Source: Acidobacteriota bacterium (GTDB lineage Bacteria > Acidobacteriota > Terriglobia > Terriglobales > Acidobacteriaceae). Taken from it: 64,000 nucleotides of DNA. Positions 32,335 through 45,000 of this stretch are shown in pieces; positions within the stretch are counted from its first letter, which is position 1; each line of letters starts with the position of its first letter. The notes under the pieces were generated by a model, which had not been told where the DNA came from, made no database searches, and worked only from the letters and a program-made list of their open reading frames with translations. A program made the position numbers and the translations under genes. The stretch is taken from NCBI GenBank assembly GCA_021813745.1, contig JAKAJO010000093.1, positions 1 through 64,000 on the forward strand. The letters are read 5' to 3'.

Positions 32335-33801
32335 GTGATTCTCCACGCCCGAAAACGCTGCGCCGCCACACCGGCTCTCCTGTGCGCCGTCCGGGCAAGT
32401 ATCATCGCCGCCGCGCTTCTTCTAGCATCGCGCGCCGCTTTTGCAATCCAGCCGGACTCGGCTCAGGCTCCGCCCGCGCCTGCCGCGTATAACGAGCCGA
32501 ACGCCCCCGGCGGCAACGCCACGCCCGATCCCACCGGCCACTTCCGCGTCCCTGCCCGCGACTCCGCAACTGCCTCCTGCGACAGCGCCCATCTTGATAT
32601 CGAAGCATTCAATTATCCCGGCGCGGAGCTCCTCCTCCCCACCTTTGCTGACTCCATCACCGGCGGCGACAACCCGCTGCGCCACGAGCTGCTCTGCCAC
32701 GGCCTCGCCTATCGGGTCGTTAGCAATAACAACTTCACGGCCAGCCCGCAGAGCGACCCCGCCCCTGGCACGCCGCAAGTCTATGTCGGCCAACGCCCCA
32801 CATGGACCCTCGCATCCTACTACTTCCTCGCCGCCGACCTTCGCAGCCTCCATCTAGCCGGGTACCAGATCAGCACTATCGCCGTCGTCTCCAGAACCAG
32901 TTGGTATCCCGGCACGCTCGAGGCATCCAAGATGCTCCAGGCCGTCGTCTACAAATCCTTCCTGCACAAGCGGGTTGAGGTCCGGGCCGGCTATCAGAAT
33001 AACGACGACCAGTTCGCCGGCATGCAGGTGGGCGGCAACGCCGCGTCCGGCTCCGTAGGCGTCTTCGCGGTTCCGCAGAACGAGATGGGCCTGGCCTACG
33101 CTCCTCTCTCCGCGCCTTCGGTCACGGTCCGCGTTCAGCCCGTGGGCAACTTCTACGCCAAGGGCGGCCTGCAGCGTTCCGCCAGTCCCGCCGGCGGGCC
33201 TGAGGATCTGCATCGCGACGCCGCCGGTTTTCGCTTTGTGCCCCACGGCGATGGGCTTCTCTCCATCTTTGAGGGCGGTTACCAGCGCAATGCGCAGCCA
33301 GACTCCCGCGCCACCTGGGTACGCGCCGGCTACATGACCAACACCACGCCCTACCTCAGCGCGCGGACCAACGCCGAGACATCCGGCAATCGTTGCTGGT
33401 TCGTGCTCGCCGACCGCCAGTTGCGCCTCCCCAGCGACGCCGCTCCCAGCCACGGCCTGTATATGGGCGTCTCCGCCATTTCTGTGCCGTCGGACCTCAA
33501 TGCCTACCCCACTTACGACGAGTTGCGCTTCTACCAGGTCGCTCCCCTGCGCAGCCGCCCCAGTGATATGGCCTCCCTGGTGCTCTCCCACACCGGATAC
33601 AGCCGCTTCACCCGCGCACAGTTCGCCGCCGCCGGAAAAACCACCGCATCCAGCCTGTCAACCGCCTCGGCCAGCTACTCCGTCCACCTGCGCTCCGGCA
33701 TCTACGTCTCCGCCGGCGCCGCCTACAACACGCGCCCGGCCATCACCCCGCGCCTGCCTGGAGCCTTCACCGCAAACCTACAGACCATGTTCTTTTTCTG
33801 A
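32335..33801 (+). CDS. Carbohydrate-selective porin, OprB-like
   Basis: The protein has 488 residues and begins with a GTG at 32335. A signal peptide (ASIIAAALLLASRAAFA near 21-37) is followed by a proline-rich segment. Alternating beta-strand patterns then run to a C-terminal FFF. Blocks such as FRFVPHGDGLLSIFEGGYQR, ATWVRAGYMTNTTPYLS and GLYMGVSAISVPSDLN fit the OprB family of outer-membrane sugar porins. No sugar-utilisation genes are adjacent. The gene converges on the thiolase gene with only 8 bases between the stops. Confidence 0.72.
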   Translation: MILHARKRCAATPALLCAVRASIIAAALLLASRAAFAIQPDSAQAPPAPAAYNEPNAPGGNATPDPTGHFRVPARDSATASCDSAHLDIEAFNYPGAELLLPTFADSITGGDNPLRHELLCHGLAYRVVSNNNFTASPQSDPAPGTPQVYVGQRPTWTLASYYFLAADLRSLHLAGYQISTIAVVSRTSWYPGTLEASKMLQAVVYKSFLHKRVEVRAGYQNNDDQFAGMQVGGNAASGSVGVFAVPQNEMGLAYAPLSAPSVTVRVQPVGNFYAKGGLQRSASPAGGPEDLHRDAAGFRFVPHGDGLLSIFEGGYQRNAQPDSRATWVRAGYMTNTTPYLSARTNAETSGNRCWFVLADRQLRLPSDAAPSHGLYMGVSAISVPSDLNAYPTYDELRFYQVAPLRSRPSDMASLVLSHTGYSRFTRAQFAAAGKTTASSLSTASASYSVHLRSGIYVSAGAAYNTRPAITPRLPGAFTANLQTMFFF

Positions 33802-33809
33802 AGCGCGCT

Positions 33810-34994
33810 CTACCCCAGCCGCTCAAAAATCCCCGCCGCGCCCATCCCGCCGCCCACGCACATCGTCACCATCCCATAGCGCGCGCCGCGCCGATCCATC
33901 TCCCCCAACACCGTCGCCGTCAGCTTTGATCCCGTGCATCCCAGCGGATGCCCCAGCGCAATCGCACCGCCGTTCACGTTCACCCGCTCCGGGTCCATCC
34001 CCAGCTCGCGCATCACCGCCAGTGACTGCGCGGCAAACGCCTCGTTCAGCTCGATTACGTCAATGTCGCTCAGCTTCAGCCCCGCCCGCTTTAGCGCCAC
34101 TGGCACGGCAAACACCGGACCCATGCCCATCTCTTCCGGCAGGCATCCCGCCGCGGCATAGGCCGCAAGCCGCGCTCGCGGCTTCAGCCCCAGCTCCTGC
34201 GCCCGCGCCGCCTCCATCAGTACCAGCGCCGCCGCTCCATCCGATGTCTGCGACGAGTTGCCCGCCGTCACCGTCCCCTGCGCATGAAAGACCGGCTTCA
34301 GCGCTGCCAGCGCCGCGGCCGACGTGTCCGCGCGCGGTCCCTCATCGGCGGCCACCACCGTCTCCGTCACCACAGGCTTGCCCGCCTTCGCACCCGGCAC
34401 AGCCGTCGTCACCGTCACCGCAACCAGTTCATCTGCAAACCGCCCCGCAGCCTGCGCGGCCAATGCTTTCTCATGGCTGCGCAGCGCAAAGGCGTCCTGT
34501 TCTACTCTCGTAACGCCATACCGTCGCGCGACCCGCTCCGCCGTCAGTCCCATCGTCAGCAGCGCCGCCGGATAGTGTTCCGCCAGCCACGGATTCGGGC
34601 TCGGCTTCAGTCCGCCCATCGGGATTAAACTCATCGACTCCGTGCCGCCCGCCATCACCACGCGGCAGCCGCCCGCGCGGATGCGCATATCGGCCTGCGC
34701 AATCGCCTCCAGCCCTGAGGCGCACAGCCGGTTCACCGTCACACCGGGAACCGCCACCGGCAGCCCCGCTCGCAGCGCCGCATAGCGCGCCACGTTCCAG
34801 CCCTGCTCGCCCTCCGGCTGCGCGCAGCCCAGAATCACGTCCTCAATCTCACCTTTGTCCAGCCCCGGCACGCGCTCCAAAGCTCCGCCCAAGGCAACGG
34901 CAGCCAGGTCGTCGGGCCGCTTCGTTGCAAAGGCGCCCTTCGGCGCGCGTCCCACCGGCGTCCGCACCGCGCTCACAATCACTGCTTCCCGCAT
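33810..34994 (-). CDS. fadA: Acetyl-CoA acyltransferase (thiolase)
   Basis: The protein has 394 residues, the normal thiolase length. The active-site Cys is in [11 protein letters not shown] near 90, followed by GGTESMS. The C-terminal pair is [10 protein letters not shown] near 350 and [13 protein letters not shown] near 380 with the second catalytic Cys and conserved His. It cleaves 3-ketoacyl-CoA in beta-oxidation. It is the last gene of an operon with the FadN-like dehydrogenase/hydratase and a small exported protein. AAAGGAG precedes the ATG at 34994. Confidence 0.93.
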   Translation of the reverse strand: MREAVIVSAVRTPVGRAPKGAFATKRPDDLAAVALGGALERVPGLDKGEIEDVILGCAQPEGEQGWNVARYAALRAGLPVAVPGVTVNRLCASGLEAIAQADMRIRAGGCRVVMAGGTESMSLIPMGGLKPSPNPWLAEHYPAALLTMGLTAERVARRYGVTRVEQDAFALRSHEKALAAQAAGRFADELVAVTVTTAVPGAKAGKPVVTETVVAADEGPRADTSAAALAALKPVFHAQGTVTAGNSSQTSDGAAALVLMEAARAQELGLKPRARLAAYAAAGCLPEEMGMGPVFAVPVALKRAGLKLSDIDVIELNEAFAAQSLAVMRELGMDPERVNVNGGAIALGHPLGCTGSKLTATVLGEMDRRGARYGMVTMCVGGGMGAAGIFERLG

Positions 34995-35018
34995 GGCATT
35001 GGCTCCTTTTGCGCGCGG

Positions 35019-35642
35019 CTACTGGGGGGTTGGCAGCAGCGTCCATGCGCGCTTTTCATAGAAGTGATAGATGGTGCGATGCTCCACGACGGAATCCGCA
35101 AGGGCATCGTGTGCGATGGGCGCGGGCCGCGGCGCGAGGCCGGCCTGTGCATCATGCACATCTTCTGGCGAGGCCGCGTCGATGCCCCAGTTGAAGCCCA
35201 GGACCCCGCTTGGATCGTGTGCCTGCAAACGCTCCGTGACTGGAGCGGATGCGAGCTCCATTGCAATGCCGGGTGCCGAGCCAAAAAAGACGAGCAGCGT
35301 TACAGTTCCCTTGGCTTCGCAGAGGACAGCCCAATCGTGGCTGCCGGCCTCTTCCAGACTGCCTTGCACCACGTTTTCTGGCCGGTGCGCCTCATAGGTC
35401 TGCGGGATCATGCAGCCGCTGGCGTTGAGCGCAGCGGCCGTGGCCGCAGGCAAATCGGGAAAGGACACCACCGGCAGCCGCCGGATCAGGTACGGAGCTT
35501 TTTTCCCCTCCACTGTTACCTGCCCACGTTCGGTCAGCGGCGGCATCGCCTGGGGATTCCACCGCGTCTGCGCCGTCATGAGGCTCGCCGCCATCTGCAC
35601 CACTGCCGCGCAACTCGTTGCCCACACCTTCGCTCGTAGCAT
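35019..35642 (-). CDS. Hypothetical exported protein within the beta-oxidation operon
   Basis: The protein has 207 residues. The N terminus (VWATSCAAVVQMAASLMTAQ) looks like a signal peptide. No recognised family. A central part (DWAVLCEAKGTVTLLVFFGS near 103-122) and an acidic, His-containing C terminus are visible; two Cys (near 82 and 108) could form a disulfide. It lies 6 bases after fadN and 24 bases before fadA. The co-transcription says nothing clear about function, since a periplasmic protein would not act in beta-oxidation directly. Confidence 0.6.
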   Translation of the reverse strand: MLRAKVWATSCAAVVQMAASLMTAQTRWNPQAMPPLTERGQVTVEGKKAPYLIRRLPVVSFPDLPAATAAALNASGCMIPQTYEAHRPENVVQGSLEEAGSHDWAVLCEAKGTVTLLVFFGSAPGIAMELASAPVTERLQAHDPSGVLGFNWGIDAASPEDVHDAQAGLAPRPAPIAHDALADSVVEHRTIYHFYEKRAWTLLPTPQ

Positions 35643-35648
35643 CCGGCC

Positions 35649-38087
35649 CTAGTTCCTCAGTGGCTTTCCCGTCTTCAGCGTAAACGCAATCCGCTCCTGC
35701 GTCTTGCGTTCGCCACACAACGACAGAAAAGCCTCGCGCTCCACATCCAGCAGATACTGCTCGCTCACCGCCGTGCCCGTCGTCACGCGTCCGCCACACA
35801 AAACGTACGCCGACCACTGCGCCACCTTCTGGTCGTGCTCGCTTGCATAGCCCGCCTCGCCCATCAGATAAACGCCCGTCTCCAGCATCGCCAGTGCGCC
35901 CAGCCCCGGCGCGGGAACCTGCGTCCGCTGCGTCGGTGGCGCATACCCAGCCTCAGCCAGCGCGAGTACCTGCTCCTTCGCGTCCAGCAATAATCGCTCG
36001 CGATTCAACGTCACCCGATCGCTCGCTGCCAGCAGACCCAGCGCCTTTGCCTCCGCCGCCGAAGTGGACACCTTCGCCAGCGCAATCGTCTCGAAATTCC
36101 GTTTCAGCGCCGTTGCCATCTCCGCGCCCTGCGTAAAGCGCGATGGCGGGTCTTTCGGATCAGGCGGTGCCAATGCCAGCGCCGCGTCCACCGCGCGCAG
36201 CAGCATCTCCTTCGTGCCGCCGCCGCCGGGAATCAGCCCCACGCCCGCCTCCACCAGGCCCATGTACGTCTCCGCATGCGCGTGCCGCCGCGCCGCATGC
36301 AGGCTCATCTCCGCGCCTCCGCCCAGCGTCATGCCAAACGGCGTCACCACCACCGGCCGCGGGCAGAACTTGATCGCCTGCGTCATCTGCTGGAAGCCGC
36401 GAATCGCCAGATCCACTTCCTCCCACTCGCCCTCTTGCGCCACCAGCAGCAGTTGCAGCAGATTCGCGCCCACGCTCAGGTGCTCGCGATCGCCCGAGAT
36501 CACAAACCCCGCAAAATCCCTTACCGCATCCGACGCTGCGTTTAACACCGCCGTCACCATCTGCACCACGTCCGCGCCGATCGCGCTTTTCACCGCGTGC
36601 AGCTCGATGCACCCAATCCCGTCGCCCAGGTCCACCAGCGACGCTCCGCTGTTCCCGCGCACCACGCCATTCGCGCGCCTGAAGTCCGCCACCCGCGCAT
36701 GGCCCGGCCGCTCCGGCAGCGGTTCCCACGCATGCGTCCGCGGGTTGTAGCACTGCGGACCATCCGCTGCATACCAGCGGTCATACTTCGCATCCAGCAG
36801 CGCCCGCGCCGCCGCGCACACCGGCATGCCCAGCGCCTGCATCCGCTCCACGCTCGCGCGCACGCCCACCGCATCCCACATCGCAAACGGACCCAGCTCC
36901 CAGTTGAAGCCCGCGCGCATCGCCGCATCGATTGACGGCGCATCGTCCGCCGCCTCGCCAATCCGCTCCGCCGCAAAGTTCCACACCGCGCCCAGCAGCG
37001 GCCAAAGGAAGCGCGCCGCCTTGTCCTTCGCCGGATCGTTCGCCATCAGCAGCCGCAGCCGTTCCTCCACCGTCGCCGCGTTCTTCGCCATCTCCAGCGC
37101 GGGCAGCGCCGCCTTCTGCGCAGGCCGGTACTCAAATGTCTTCAAATCCAATACCAGCCGCTCGTCCTTGCCATCAGCGCCGCGCTGCTTTTTGTAGAAG
37201 CCCTGTCCCGCCTTATCGCCAATCCATCCGCGCCGGACCATCTCCTCCAAAACAAGCGAAAAACCGCCCGCAGCGCCGCCCGGAAAATTCCGCGCCACGT
37301 GTGCCATCACGTCGATGCCCACCATGTCCGCAAGCCGAAAGGTCCCCGTGCGCGGCCATCCAATCGCAGGGCCCGTCAGCGCGTCAATCTCCTCCACCGT
37401 CAGGCCCTGTTCCTGCATCAGCTCCGCGGTCCGGAACATCACCATCATCCCCATCCGGTTCGCAATGAAGTTTGGCGTGTCGTGCGCAAACACAATCTGC
37501 TTGCCTAGCATCTGGTCAGCAAAAGCCGCAAATGCCCGCACCAGCTCCGCGTCCGTCTCCGCCGTAGGAATGATTTCGAGCAGCCGCATATACCGCGGCG
37601 GATTGAAGAAGTGTGTCCCGAAGAACCGCGCCCGGTGCGATGTCAGCTCCGCTGCAATCTTTCCTACCGGCAGCCCCGACGTGTTCGTCGTCAACACCGC
37701 ATGCGCATCCAGATGCGGCGTCACCCGCGCTAGCAGCGCCCGCTTGATCTCGAGATTCTCCGCGACCGCCTCAATCACCCAATCGCAGCCGCGCAGCTTC
37801 GGCAGGTCATCGTCAAAATTCCCCGGCACAATCCGCGCCGCCGCGCTCGCCTCATACAGGGCCGCCGGTTTCGCCTTCGCCAGCGCCGCCAGCGCGCTCT
37901 CCGCCAGCCGATTCCGCGCGCCGTCACCCGCCGGGACCATATCCAGAAGCAGCACCGGAATCCCCGCATTCGCCAGGTGCGCCGCAATCCGCGAGCCCAT
38001 CACGCCCGCGCCCAGCACCGCCGCCCGCCGCACCAGCATGGGCCTCGCGCCCACGCCCTCTGCCATTGCCGGAGCCGTTGCACTCAT
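35649..38087 (-). CDS. fadN: 3-hydroxyacyl-CoA dehydrogenase / enoyl-CoA hydratase, FadN-like
   Basis: The protein has 812 residues. The N-terminal NAD-binding domain has VLGAGVMGSRIAAHLANAG near 23-41 and FFGTHFFNPPRYMRLLEIIP near 150. C-terminal dehydrogenase domains follow to about 440. The remaining half is an enoyl-CoA hydratase domain (GMTLGGGAEMSLHAARRH and GVGLIPGGGGTKEMLLRA near 590-635). The order, dehydrogenase then hydratase, is that of FadN rather than FadB. Together with the thiolase it performs steps 2-4 of fatty-acid beta-oxidation. AAGGGAG lies before the ATG at 38087. Confidence 0.9.
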   Translation of the reverse strand: MSATAPAMAEGVGARPMLVRRAAVLGAGVMGSRIAAHLANAGIPVLLLDMVPAGDGARNRLAESALAALAKAKPAALYEASAAARIVPGNFDDDLPKLRGCDWVIEAVAENLEIKRALLARVTPHLDAHAVLTTNTSGLPVGKIAAELTSHRARFFGTHFFNPPRYMRLLEIIPTAETDAELVRAFAAFADQMLGKQIVFAHDTPNFIANRMGMMVMFRTAELMQEQGLTVEEIDALTGPAIGWPRTGTFRLADMVGIDVMAHVARNFPGGAAGGFSLVLEEMVRRGWIGDKAGQGFYKKQRGADGKDERLVLDLKTFEYRPAQKAALPALEMAKNAATVEERLRLLMANDPAKDKAARFLWPLLGAVWNFAAERIGEAADDAPSIDAAMRAGFNWELGPFAMWDAVGVRASVERMQALGMPVCAAARALLDAKYDRWYAADGPQCYNPRTHAWEPLPERPGHARVADFRRANGVVRGNSGASLVDLGDGIGCIELHAVKSAIGADVVQMVTAVLNAASDAVRDFAGFVISGDREHLSVGANLLQLLLVAQEGEWEEVDLAIRGFQQMTQAIKFCPRPVVVTPFGMTLGGGAEMSLHAARRHAHAETYMGLVEAGVGLIPGGGGTKEMLLRAVDAALALAPPDPKDPPSRFTQGAEMATALKRNFETIALAKVSTSAAEAKALGLLAASDRVTLNRERLLLDAKEQVLALAEAGYAPPTQRTQVPAPGLGALAMLETGVYLMGEAGYASEHDQKVAQWSAYVLCGGRVTTGTAVSEQYLLDVEREAFLSLCGERKTQERIAFTLKTGKPLRN

Positions 38088-38124
38088 CTCCGCGCTCCCT
38101 TCGTCAGCCTACCAATCGCCTGAG

Positions 38125-39003
38125 CTATCCGTTGGCCGCGTAGCCCATGCCCGTCAGCACGCCGCGCATGTAGGCTTCGCTTTCGGTGACGCCCGGCAAG
38201 GGGTCATCGCCATGAATCTCATATTCGAGGTCGACCCACCCTGGATATCGGATGGCAATCAACGCCTGAAAGATTTCGCGGATGGGCAGCTTGCCCTGGC
38301 CGACGGCCACCTGGCTCTCCTTGACCTTCAGGTCAGCCAGGTCCTTCATGTGGACGTTGAAGAGGCGTGGCCCGGCCGCATGGATTGCTTCCACCACGTC
38401 AGTGCCAGCTCGCACGCAGTGACCGACGTCGATGCAGCACCCGATGCGGGAATCCATGTGGCCGACTGCCTTGAGGACATCGAGAGGTGAGTGATAGATC
38501 GCGTCTTCCGGTCCGTGGTTGTGGATCGCGAAACGAATATCGTATTCGCGCACGAATCGCTCGATGAGCGGCAATGCGGCTGGTAAAGGATCTCCGGCGA
38601 CGATGACTGTCACTCCGGCGCGATGCGCATATTCAAATTTAGATCGAATATCCGCTTCTTCATCCTTGCGGAAATAGACCGCACCGACGGCGTGAAGCGT
38701 GATGCCGTGTGCTGCGTAATCGGCGAGGGCCTCAGCTTCGCCTGCGGGGTCCATGGGCAGGTGGTCCTTGACGTCCTTTGCATTGAGGCCAGTGATGCCG
38801 AGGGTGTGAAGGTCGGCGATCATTTGCGCCCGTGAAAATTCGCGAAATGTATAACTCGCCATTCCGAGGCGGATGGGCGGAGCTCCGCCGCTCTCCGCGC
38901 GCGGTTTGATGGAGGAGGCCATGGCTGCGGAAGGGAATGCAGATGCAGCCGCCACGCTGGCCACTGCACGAAGAAAGGCTCGTCGACGCATTGTGGGGTC
39001 CAT
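38125..39003 (-). CDS. Sugar-phosphate isomerase/epimerase-like TIM-barrel protein, Tat-exported
   Basis: The protein has 292 residues from the ATG at 39003, chosen because AAAGGA lies at proper distance; a start 10 codons upstream has almost no space to its ribosome-binding site. It begins with a twin-arginine signal (RRRAFLRAVASVAAASAFPS). The mature part is an AP-endonuclease-2-type TIM barrel with likely metal ligands in FAIHNHGPED near 170 and GCCIDVGHCVRAG near 200, and near the end in VDLEYEIHGDDPL. Such exported isomerase-like proteins are common in acidobacteria and planctomycetes. The substrate is unknown. It follows the ABC permease genes on the same strand by about 75 bases. Confidence 0.78.
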   Translation of the reverse strand: MDPTMRRRAFLRAVASVAAASAFPSAAMASSIKPRAESGGAPPIRLGMASYTFREFSRAQMIADLHTLGITGLNAKDVKDHLPMDPAGEAEALADYAAHGITLHAVGAVYFRKDEEADIRSKFEYAHRAGVTVIVAGDPLPAALPLIERFVREYDIRFAIHNHGPEDAIYHSPLDVLKAVGHMDSRIGCCIDVGHCVRAGTDVVEAIHAAGPRLFNVHMKDLADLKVKESQVAVGQGKLPIREIFQALIAIRYPGWVDLEYEIHGDDPLPGVTESEAYMRGVLTGMGYAANG

Positions 39004-39078
39004 CAGCAATGAGTCCTTTCTGGAACCACTCATTCCTAACAGACAATGGCCCTGCTGCTCAAGTTGGGGCCGCGCGAC

Positions 39079-40335
39079 TTACTCGTAGCGGAGGGCCTCA
39101 ATCGGATCCATGGATGCTGCCTTCCATGCCGGATAGATGCCGAAGACGAGACCGACGAGGCAGGCTACGACGAAGGCAACGATGACCCAGGTGGCGGAGA
39201 GCGCGGCGTGAAGAAAGGAGACTGCGAAGTGCAGAATCAGGGTGAAGAGGGAGCCTGCAAGGATCCCAACCAGTCCACCTACCATGCAGAGCGTGACAGC
39301 TTCGACCGTGAATTGCAGAAGGATGTTCTTTTTGGTGGCGCCGATTGCCTTGCGCACTCCGATTTCGCGCGTTCGTTCCGTAACACTGACCAGCATGATG
39401 TTCATGACGCCGACGCCGCCGACCATGAGGCCGACCGAGGAAACGGCCACCATGAATAGGAAGAGTCCGCCGGTGAGCTGGTTCCAGAGGCGCGTCAGGG
39501 AGTCGGGGCCGAAGATGGCGAAGTTGTCGTCCTGATTGGCGCGCAGGCCACGGCGCACGCGGAGCAGTTCGCGAACCTCCTCAGCGACGAGAGCCTTGTT
39601 GGCCTGGTGGTCATACCTCACCACGATCCAGTAATCCTTGATCTCCGGGTGAATTTTGTGGAATGTCGACAGGGGGAAATAGGCTGAGTTGTCCTGGGTG
39701 TTGCGCCCGCTTCCGAAGGGTTGCGGCTGCTTGTCCAGGACTCCAATCACGGTAAAGATGTCACCGCGGCATTCAATGTCTTTGCCGATGGGAGACTCAT
39801 TGGGGAAAAGATCTTCGGCGGCATCATGCCCCAGGACGACGACATCAGCGGAACGCTTTTCCTCGTCGGGGGTCCACATGCGGCCCTCCAACAGTTCGAT
39901 GTCGGCGGTGTCCTTCACCTGCGAGGTGGTTCCATTCAGGATGGTGTTATGTATCGAATATTTGCCTCGTCTGACGGAGACATCGCCAAGGCCGGTCTGG
40001 AAGTCCTGCGAAGTCAGTTCCGGATCGACTGCCAGGACATGGGGAAGGGCACGCATGGCGATGCCATCGTCATAGGTGAGTTGCTTGCGGTTGAGCTCTT
40101 CCGTGGTTGGCCGCTTGCCGAATGGCTCGAAGCGGAAGACCCAAAGGTCGTTGGTGCCCAGTGAATTCACGAACTGCGCAATGTTGGTATTGAGCCCGTT
40201 GATGGCCGAGGAGATGAGGATGACCGTCGAGATGCCGATGGAGATGCCAAGAATCGTGAGCGAGGAACGCAGCTTATTTTTCCGCAGCGTATCCAGGGCC
40301 AGCTTGACGGACTCGATTGAATCGCTGAATCGCAT
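39079..40335 (-). CDS. MacB/FtsX-type ABC transporter permease, second of pair
   Basis: The protein has 418 residues. An N-terminal helix (SSLTILGISIGISTVILISS) is followed by a large periplasmic MacB-PCD domain (about 50-280) and three C-terminal helices with the FtsX motif (VGVMNIMLVSVTERTREIGV, RKAIGATKKNILLQF). The gene starts two bases after the upstream paralogue ends. The ATPase that should power the pair is not adjacent. Substrates of such exporters include macrolides, peptides and lipoproteins, and cannot be told here. Confidence 0.85.
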   Translation of the reverse strand: MRFSDSIESVKLALDTLRKNKLRSSLTILGISIGISTVILISSAINGLNTNIAQFVNSLGTNDLWVFRFEPFGKRPTTEELNRKQLTYDDGIAMRALPHVLAVDPELTSQDFQTGLGDVSVRRGKYSIHNTILNGTTSQVKDTADIELLEGRMWTPDEEKRSADVVVLGHDAAEDLFPNESPIGKDIECRGDIFTVIGVLDKQPQPFGSGRNTQDNSAYFPLSTFHKIHPEIKDYWIVVRYDHQANKALVAEEVRELLRVRRGLRANQDDNFAIFGPDSLTRLWNQLTGGLFLFMVAVSSVGLMVGGVGVMNIMLVSVTERTREIGVRKAIGATKKNILLQFTVEAVTLCMVGGLVGILAGSLFTLILHFAVSFLHAALSATWVIVAFVVACLVGLVFGIYPAWKAASMDPIEALRYE

Positions 40336-40337
40336 CG

Positions 40338-41564
<1,227 letters not shown>

Positions 41565-42061
41565 AAGGTCAGGCTTTCCTGTCTGAGCCGCCCAATTCGC
41601 TGGCTCCGGGGCATGGCTGCGCAAGACTCCGCTTTACCCACTGGTGCACCTAGTGTACGCAAAGACCAGGTCAGTTCTTTGCGTCCCGAGCCCTGGAGGG
41701 TCGGAAACGACCCTTTGTAGCCAATGTGGCCGGTCATTCTCTTGGACGAATCACGAAGGCGCAGGGCCGCAAAGATGCGGCTTTGGGTTGCGTAGTTCTC
41801 TTCAGCAATACGCGGGATCTTGCGGGATGGTTCCAGAGAGGTGAGAGAGGAAGCGGGGTCCAATGCAAAGGAATCAATAGGCAAATATTTTTGCAATTGA
41901 CATACTCGGAGAGCCGTCTATACACTTCGCCAGAATTCATCCCGCTCTGTCCGGCTCGTTTCAGCGCTTCCCCGGTTGTCATCTGCACCGTAGCCGGCGG
42001 TTGGTTTGGGGGGGGGCGGGCTGGGCTCTGGCCAGAGAGCGCGCGGGGTAAGGGAGAGGTT

Positions 42062-45000
42062 ATGAGAGCGAGACGCTGCGGATTCGGGTTTCACAAGTCG
42101 CTTGTTTTTTCGGCTTTGATGCTGCTATCGAGTGCGACGGCCATGGGCGGGGCCCAAGATGCTTCAAACCCATTGAAGAGCGGCTTTGAGAACCCGCCGC
42201 AGAGCGCACAACCGCGCGTGTGGTGGCATTGGATGAACGGCAACATCACGAAGGAGGGCATCCAGCTTGATCTTGAGTGGATGCATCGCGCGGGGCTGGG
42301 CGGCTTCCAGAATTTTGATGCCGCGCTCTTTACACCGCAGGTGGTCAAGGAGCGACTGGTTTATATGACGCCCGAGTGGAAGGACGCCTTCAACTACGCG
42401 ACGACACTGGCCGACCAGTTGGGCTTAGAGGAAGCAATTGCGGGATCGCCGGGGTGGAGCGAGACTGGCGGGCCATGGGTGCCAGCCAAAGAAGCGATGA
42501 AGAAGTATGTCTGGAGCGAGACGGCAGTGGAGGGTGGCAAGCCCTTCGCGAAAGCGCTGGCGCATCCGCCGTCAAACACCGGGGCCTTTCAGAATCTTGG
42601 TGTGGAGGATATTGGCGCGATTGTCGGCACCAGTTACAAGCCGCCAGAGTACTATGCGGACTCAGTTGTGATTGCGTATCGGAAAGCTGCAACGGATGTC
42701 CCGCTTGAGGCGTACCACCCGGTGATTACGACGAGCGGCGGCACGATTGACATTGGGCTGCTTTCGGACGGTGATCTGGTGAAGCCTGTGGCGCTTCCCA
42801 TGGCTTCCAAGATAGGCGACAAGGCCTGGATCCAATATGCCTTTGCCAAGCCGGTGACGATCCGCGCGCTGACGCTGGTTGCCGGCCAGCGCAACCCCGC
42901 GGATATTTTTTTGCCGCCGGGCGAAGAGAGTGGCCGAGCCTTGGAGGCCAGCGATGACGGCCAGAACTTCCGCGTGGTGCTGAAGATTCCGAAGAGTGGA
43001 GCAACGGAGCACACGCTCTCATTTGAGCCTGTGACGGCGAAGTATTTTCGGGTGACGTTCAAGACGATGCCCGTGCCGCCGAATTCGATGGAGGACTCGG
43101 GATTCAAGCTTCCCCCTCCGCCGAAGGATCATCTGATTGAAGAATTGGTGCTCCATCCCGGTGCGCGTGTGAATCGGTTTGAGGAAAAGGCAGCCTTCAA
43201 TCCGGTGTGGGATCTTTACAGCATGGCGACGCCCGCTTTCACGTCGAAAGATGCGATTCAGAAGTCTGATGTGATCGATTTGACGAGCAATGTGCGGCCA
43301 GACGGCACGCTTGACTGGACGCCGCCAAAAGGGCACTGGGTCGTGTTGCGCTTTGGCTACTCGCTGCTGGGAATCACCAATCATCCCGCGACGGCCGAGG
43401 CGACGGGGCTGGAAGTGGACAAGCTGAATGCCGGGTATGTGAAGCACTACATGGACAACTACCTGAACAGCTATCAGAACACGGTGGGCGCCGGCATGAT
43501 GGGAGCGCGCGGCATCCGCTATGTGATCACCGACAGCTGGGAGGCGGGAGCGCAGAATTGGACCGACAACATGATCGCCGAGTTTACGAAGCGGCGGGGC
43601 TATGATCCGCGGCCCTGGATGCCGGTGCTGACGGGGCGCATTGTGGAGAGCGCGGAAGCGAGCGATCAATTTCTATGGGATTTTCGCAAGACCATTGCCG
43701 ACCTGACGGCAGATGAGCATTACGGGCAGGTGGAGGCTTCACTGAAAGAACGCGGGATGGGGCACTATGGCGAATCGCATGAGTCTGGTCGCGCGTTTAT
43801 CGCGGATGGCATGGAGGTGAAAAAGCTGGACGATATTCCGATGAGCGCGATGTGGGTTCAAAAGCCGGGCGTGAACAACCCGACTTATGGCTACAACGCA
43901 GACGATCGTGAGTCGGCTTCCGTAGCGCATATCTACGGACAGAACGTGGCGGCGGCGGAGTCGATGACCTCGTGCGACGCGCTCACGGCATGGGCATGGT
44001 CACCGGCGACCCTGAAGCAAACGGCAGACCAGGAGTTTCTGAACGGCATTAACCGCTTCGTCATTCACGAATCAGCGCACCAGCCGCTGGTGGGCAAAGC
44101 GCCTGGAGTTACGCTGGGGCCGTGTGGGCAGTGGTTCAATCGCAATGACACCTGGGCAGAGCAGGCGCAAGTGTGGACAAGGTACCTTGCGCGCAACTCC
44201 TTTCTGCTGCAGGAGGGACGCTTCGACGCAGATGTTCTCTATTTTTATGGTGAAGATTCGAACTTGACGGCGATCTTTGCTGAGTCCGCGCCGGATGTGC
44301 CCGTGGGATACAACTTCGATTACATCAATGCAGATGGGCTCATTCACGAGCTCAGCGTGCACAACGGCCAAATCACGACGCGCTCGGGTATGAGCTATCG
44401 GGTTCTGGCGCTCGACAAATACAGCCGACACATGTCACTCCCCGTTCTTCGCGCGATTCATGCGCTGGTGGAGCAGGGCGCAGTGGTGGCCGGGGAGAAG
44501 CCTGTGGGGACGCCGAGCCTTGCGGATGATGCCAAGACGTTCAATACCTTGAGCAGCGAGCTCTTCGGAGATGGGACCGGCGTTCACTCAGTTGGCAGAG
44601 GCAAGGTGTACGCGGGAGCCAACGCTGAGGCTGCGTTGAAGGATCTCCAAATCCCGCCAGATTTTGAGATCACGCATAATGCGAACGGGCAAGCCATCCC
44701 GTTTGTCCATCGCAAACTCAGTGATGGTGACCTGTACTTCCTGGATAATCGCGGCGATCAGCCCTCGACGGTCGAGGCGACATTCCGGGTTACGGAGAAG
44801 GCGCCAGAGCTTTGGTACTCGGAAACGGGTAGGACGGTGCCGGCGTCATATACGATTTCGAATGGCCGCACGACAGTGCCGTTGCACTTTGAGCCGTGGG
44901 GCACGGTCTTTGTGGTTTTCCAGAAGCCAACGAGTGAGCGCTCTCGCACGGTACCTGCCATGCGAGCAACGTCCCTGGCCACGTTGGATGGACCCTGGAC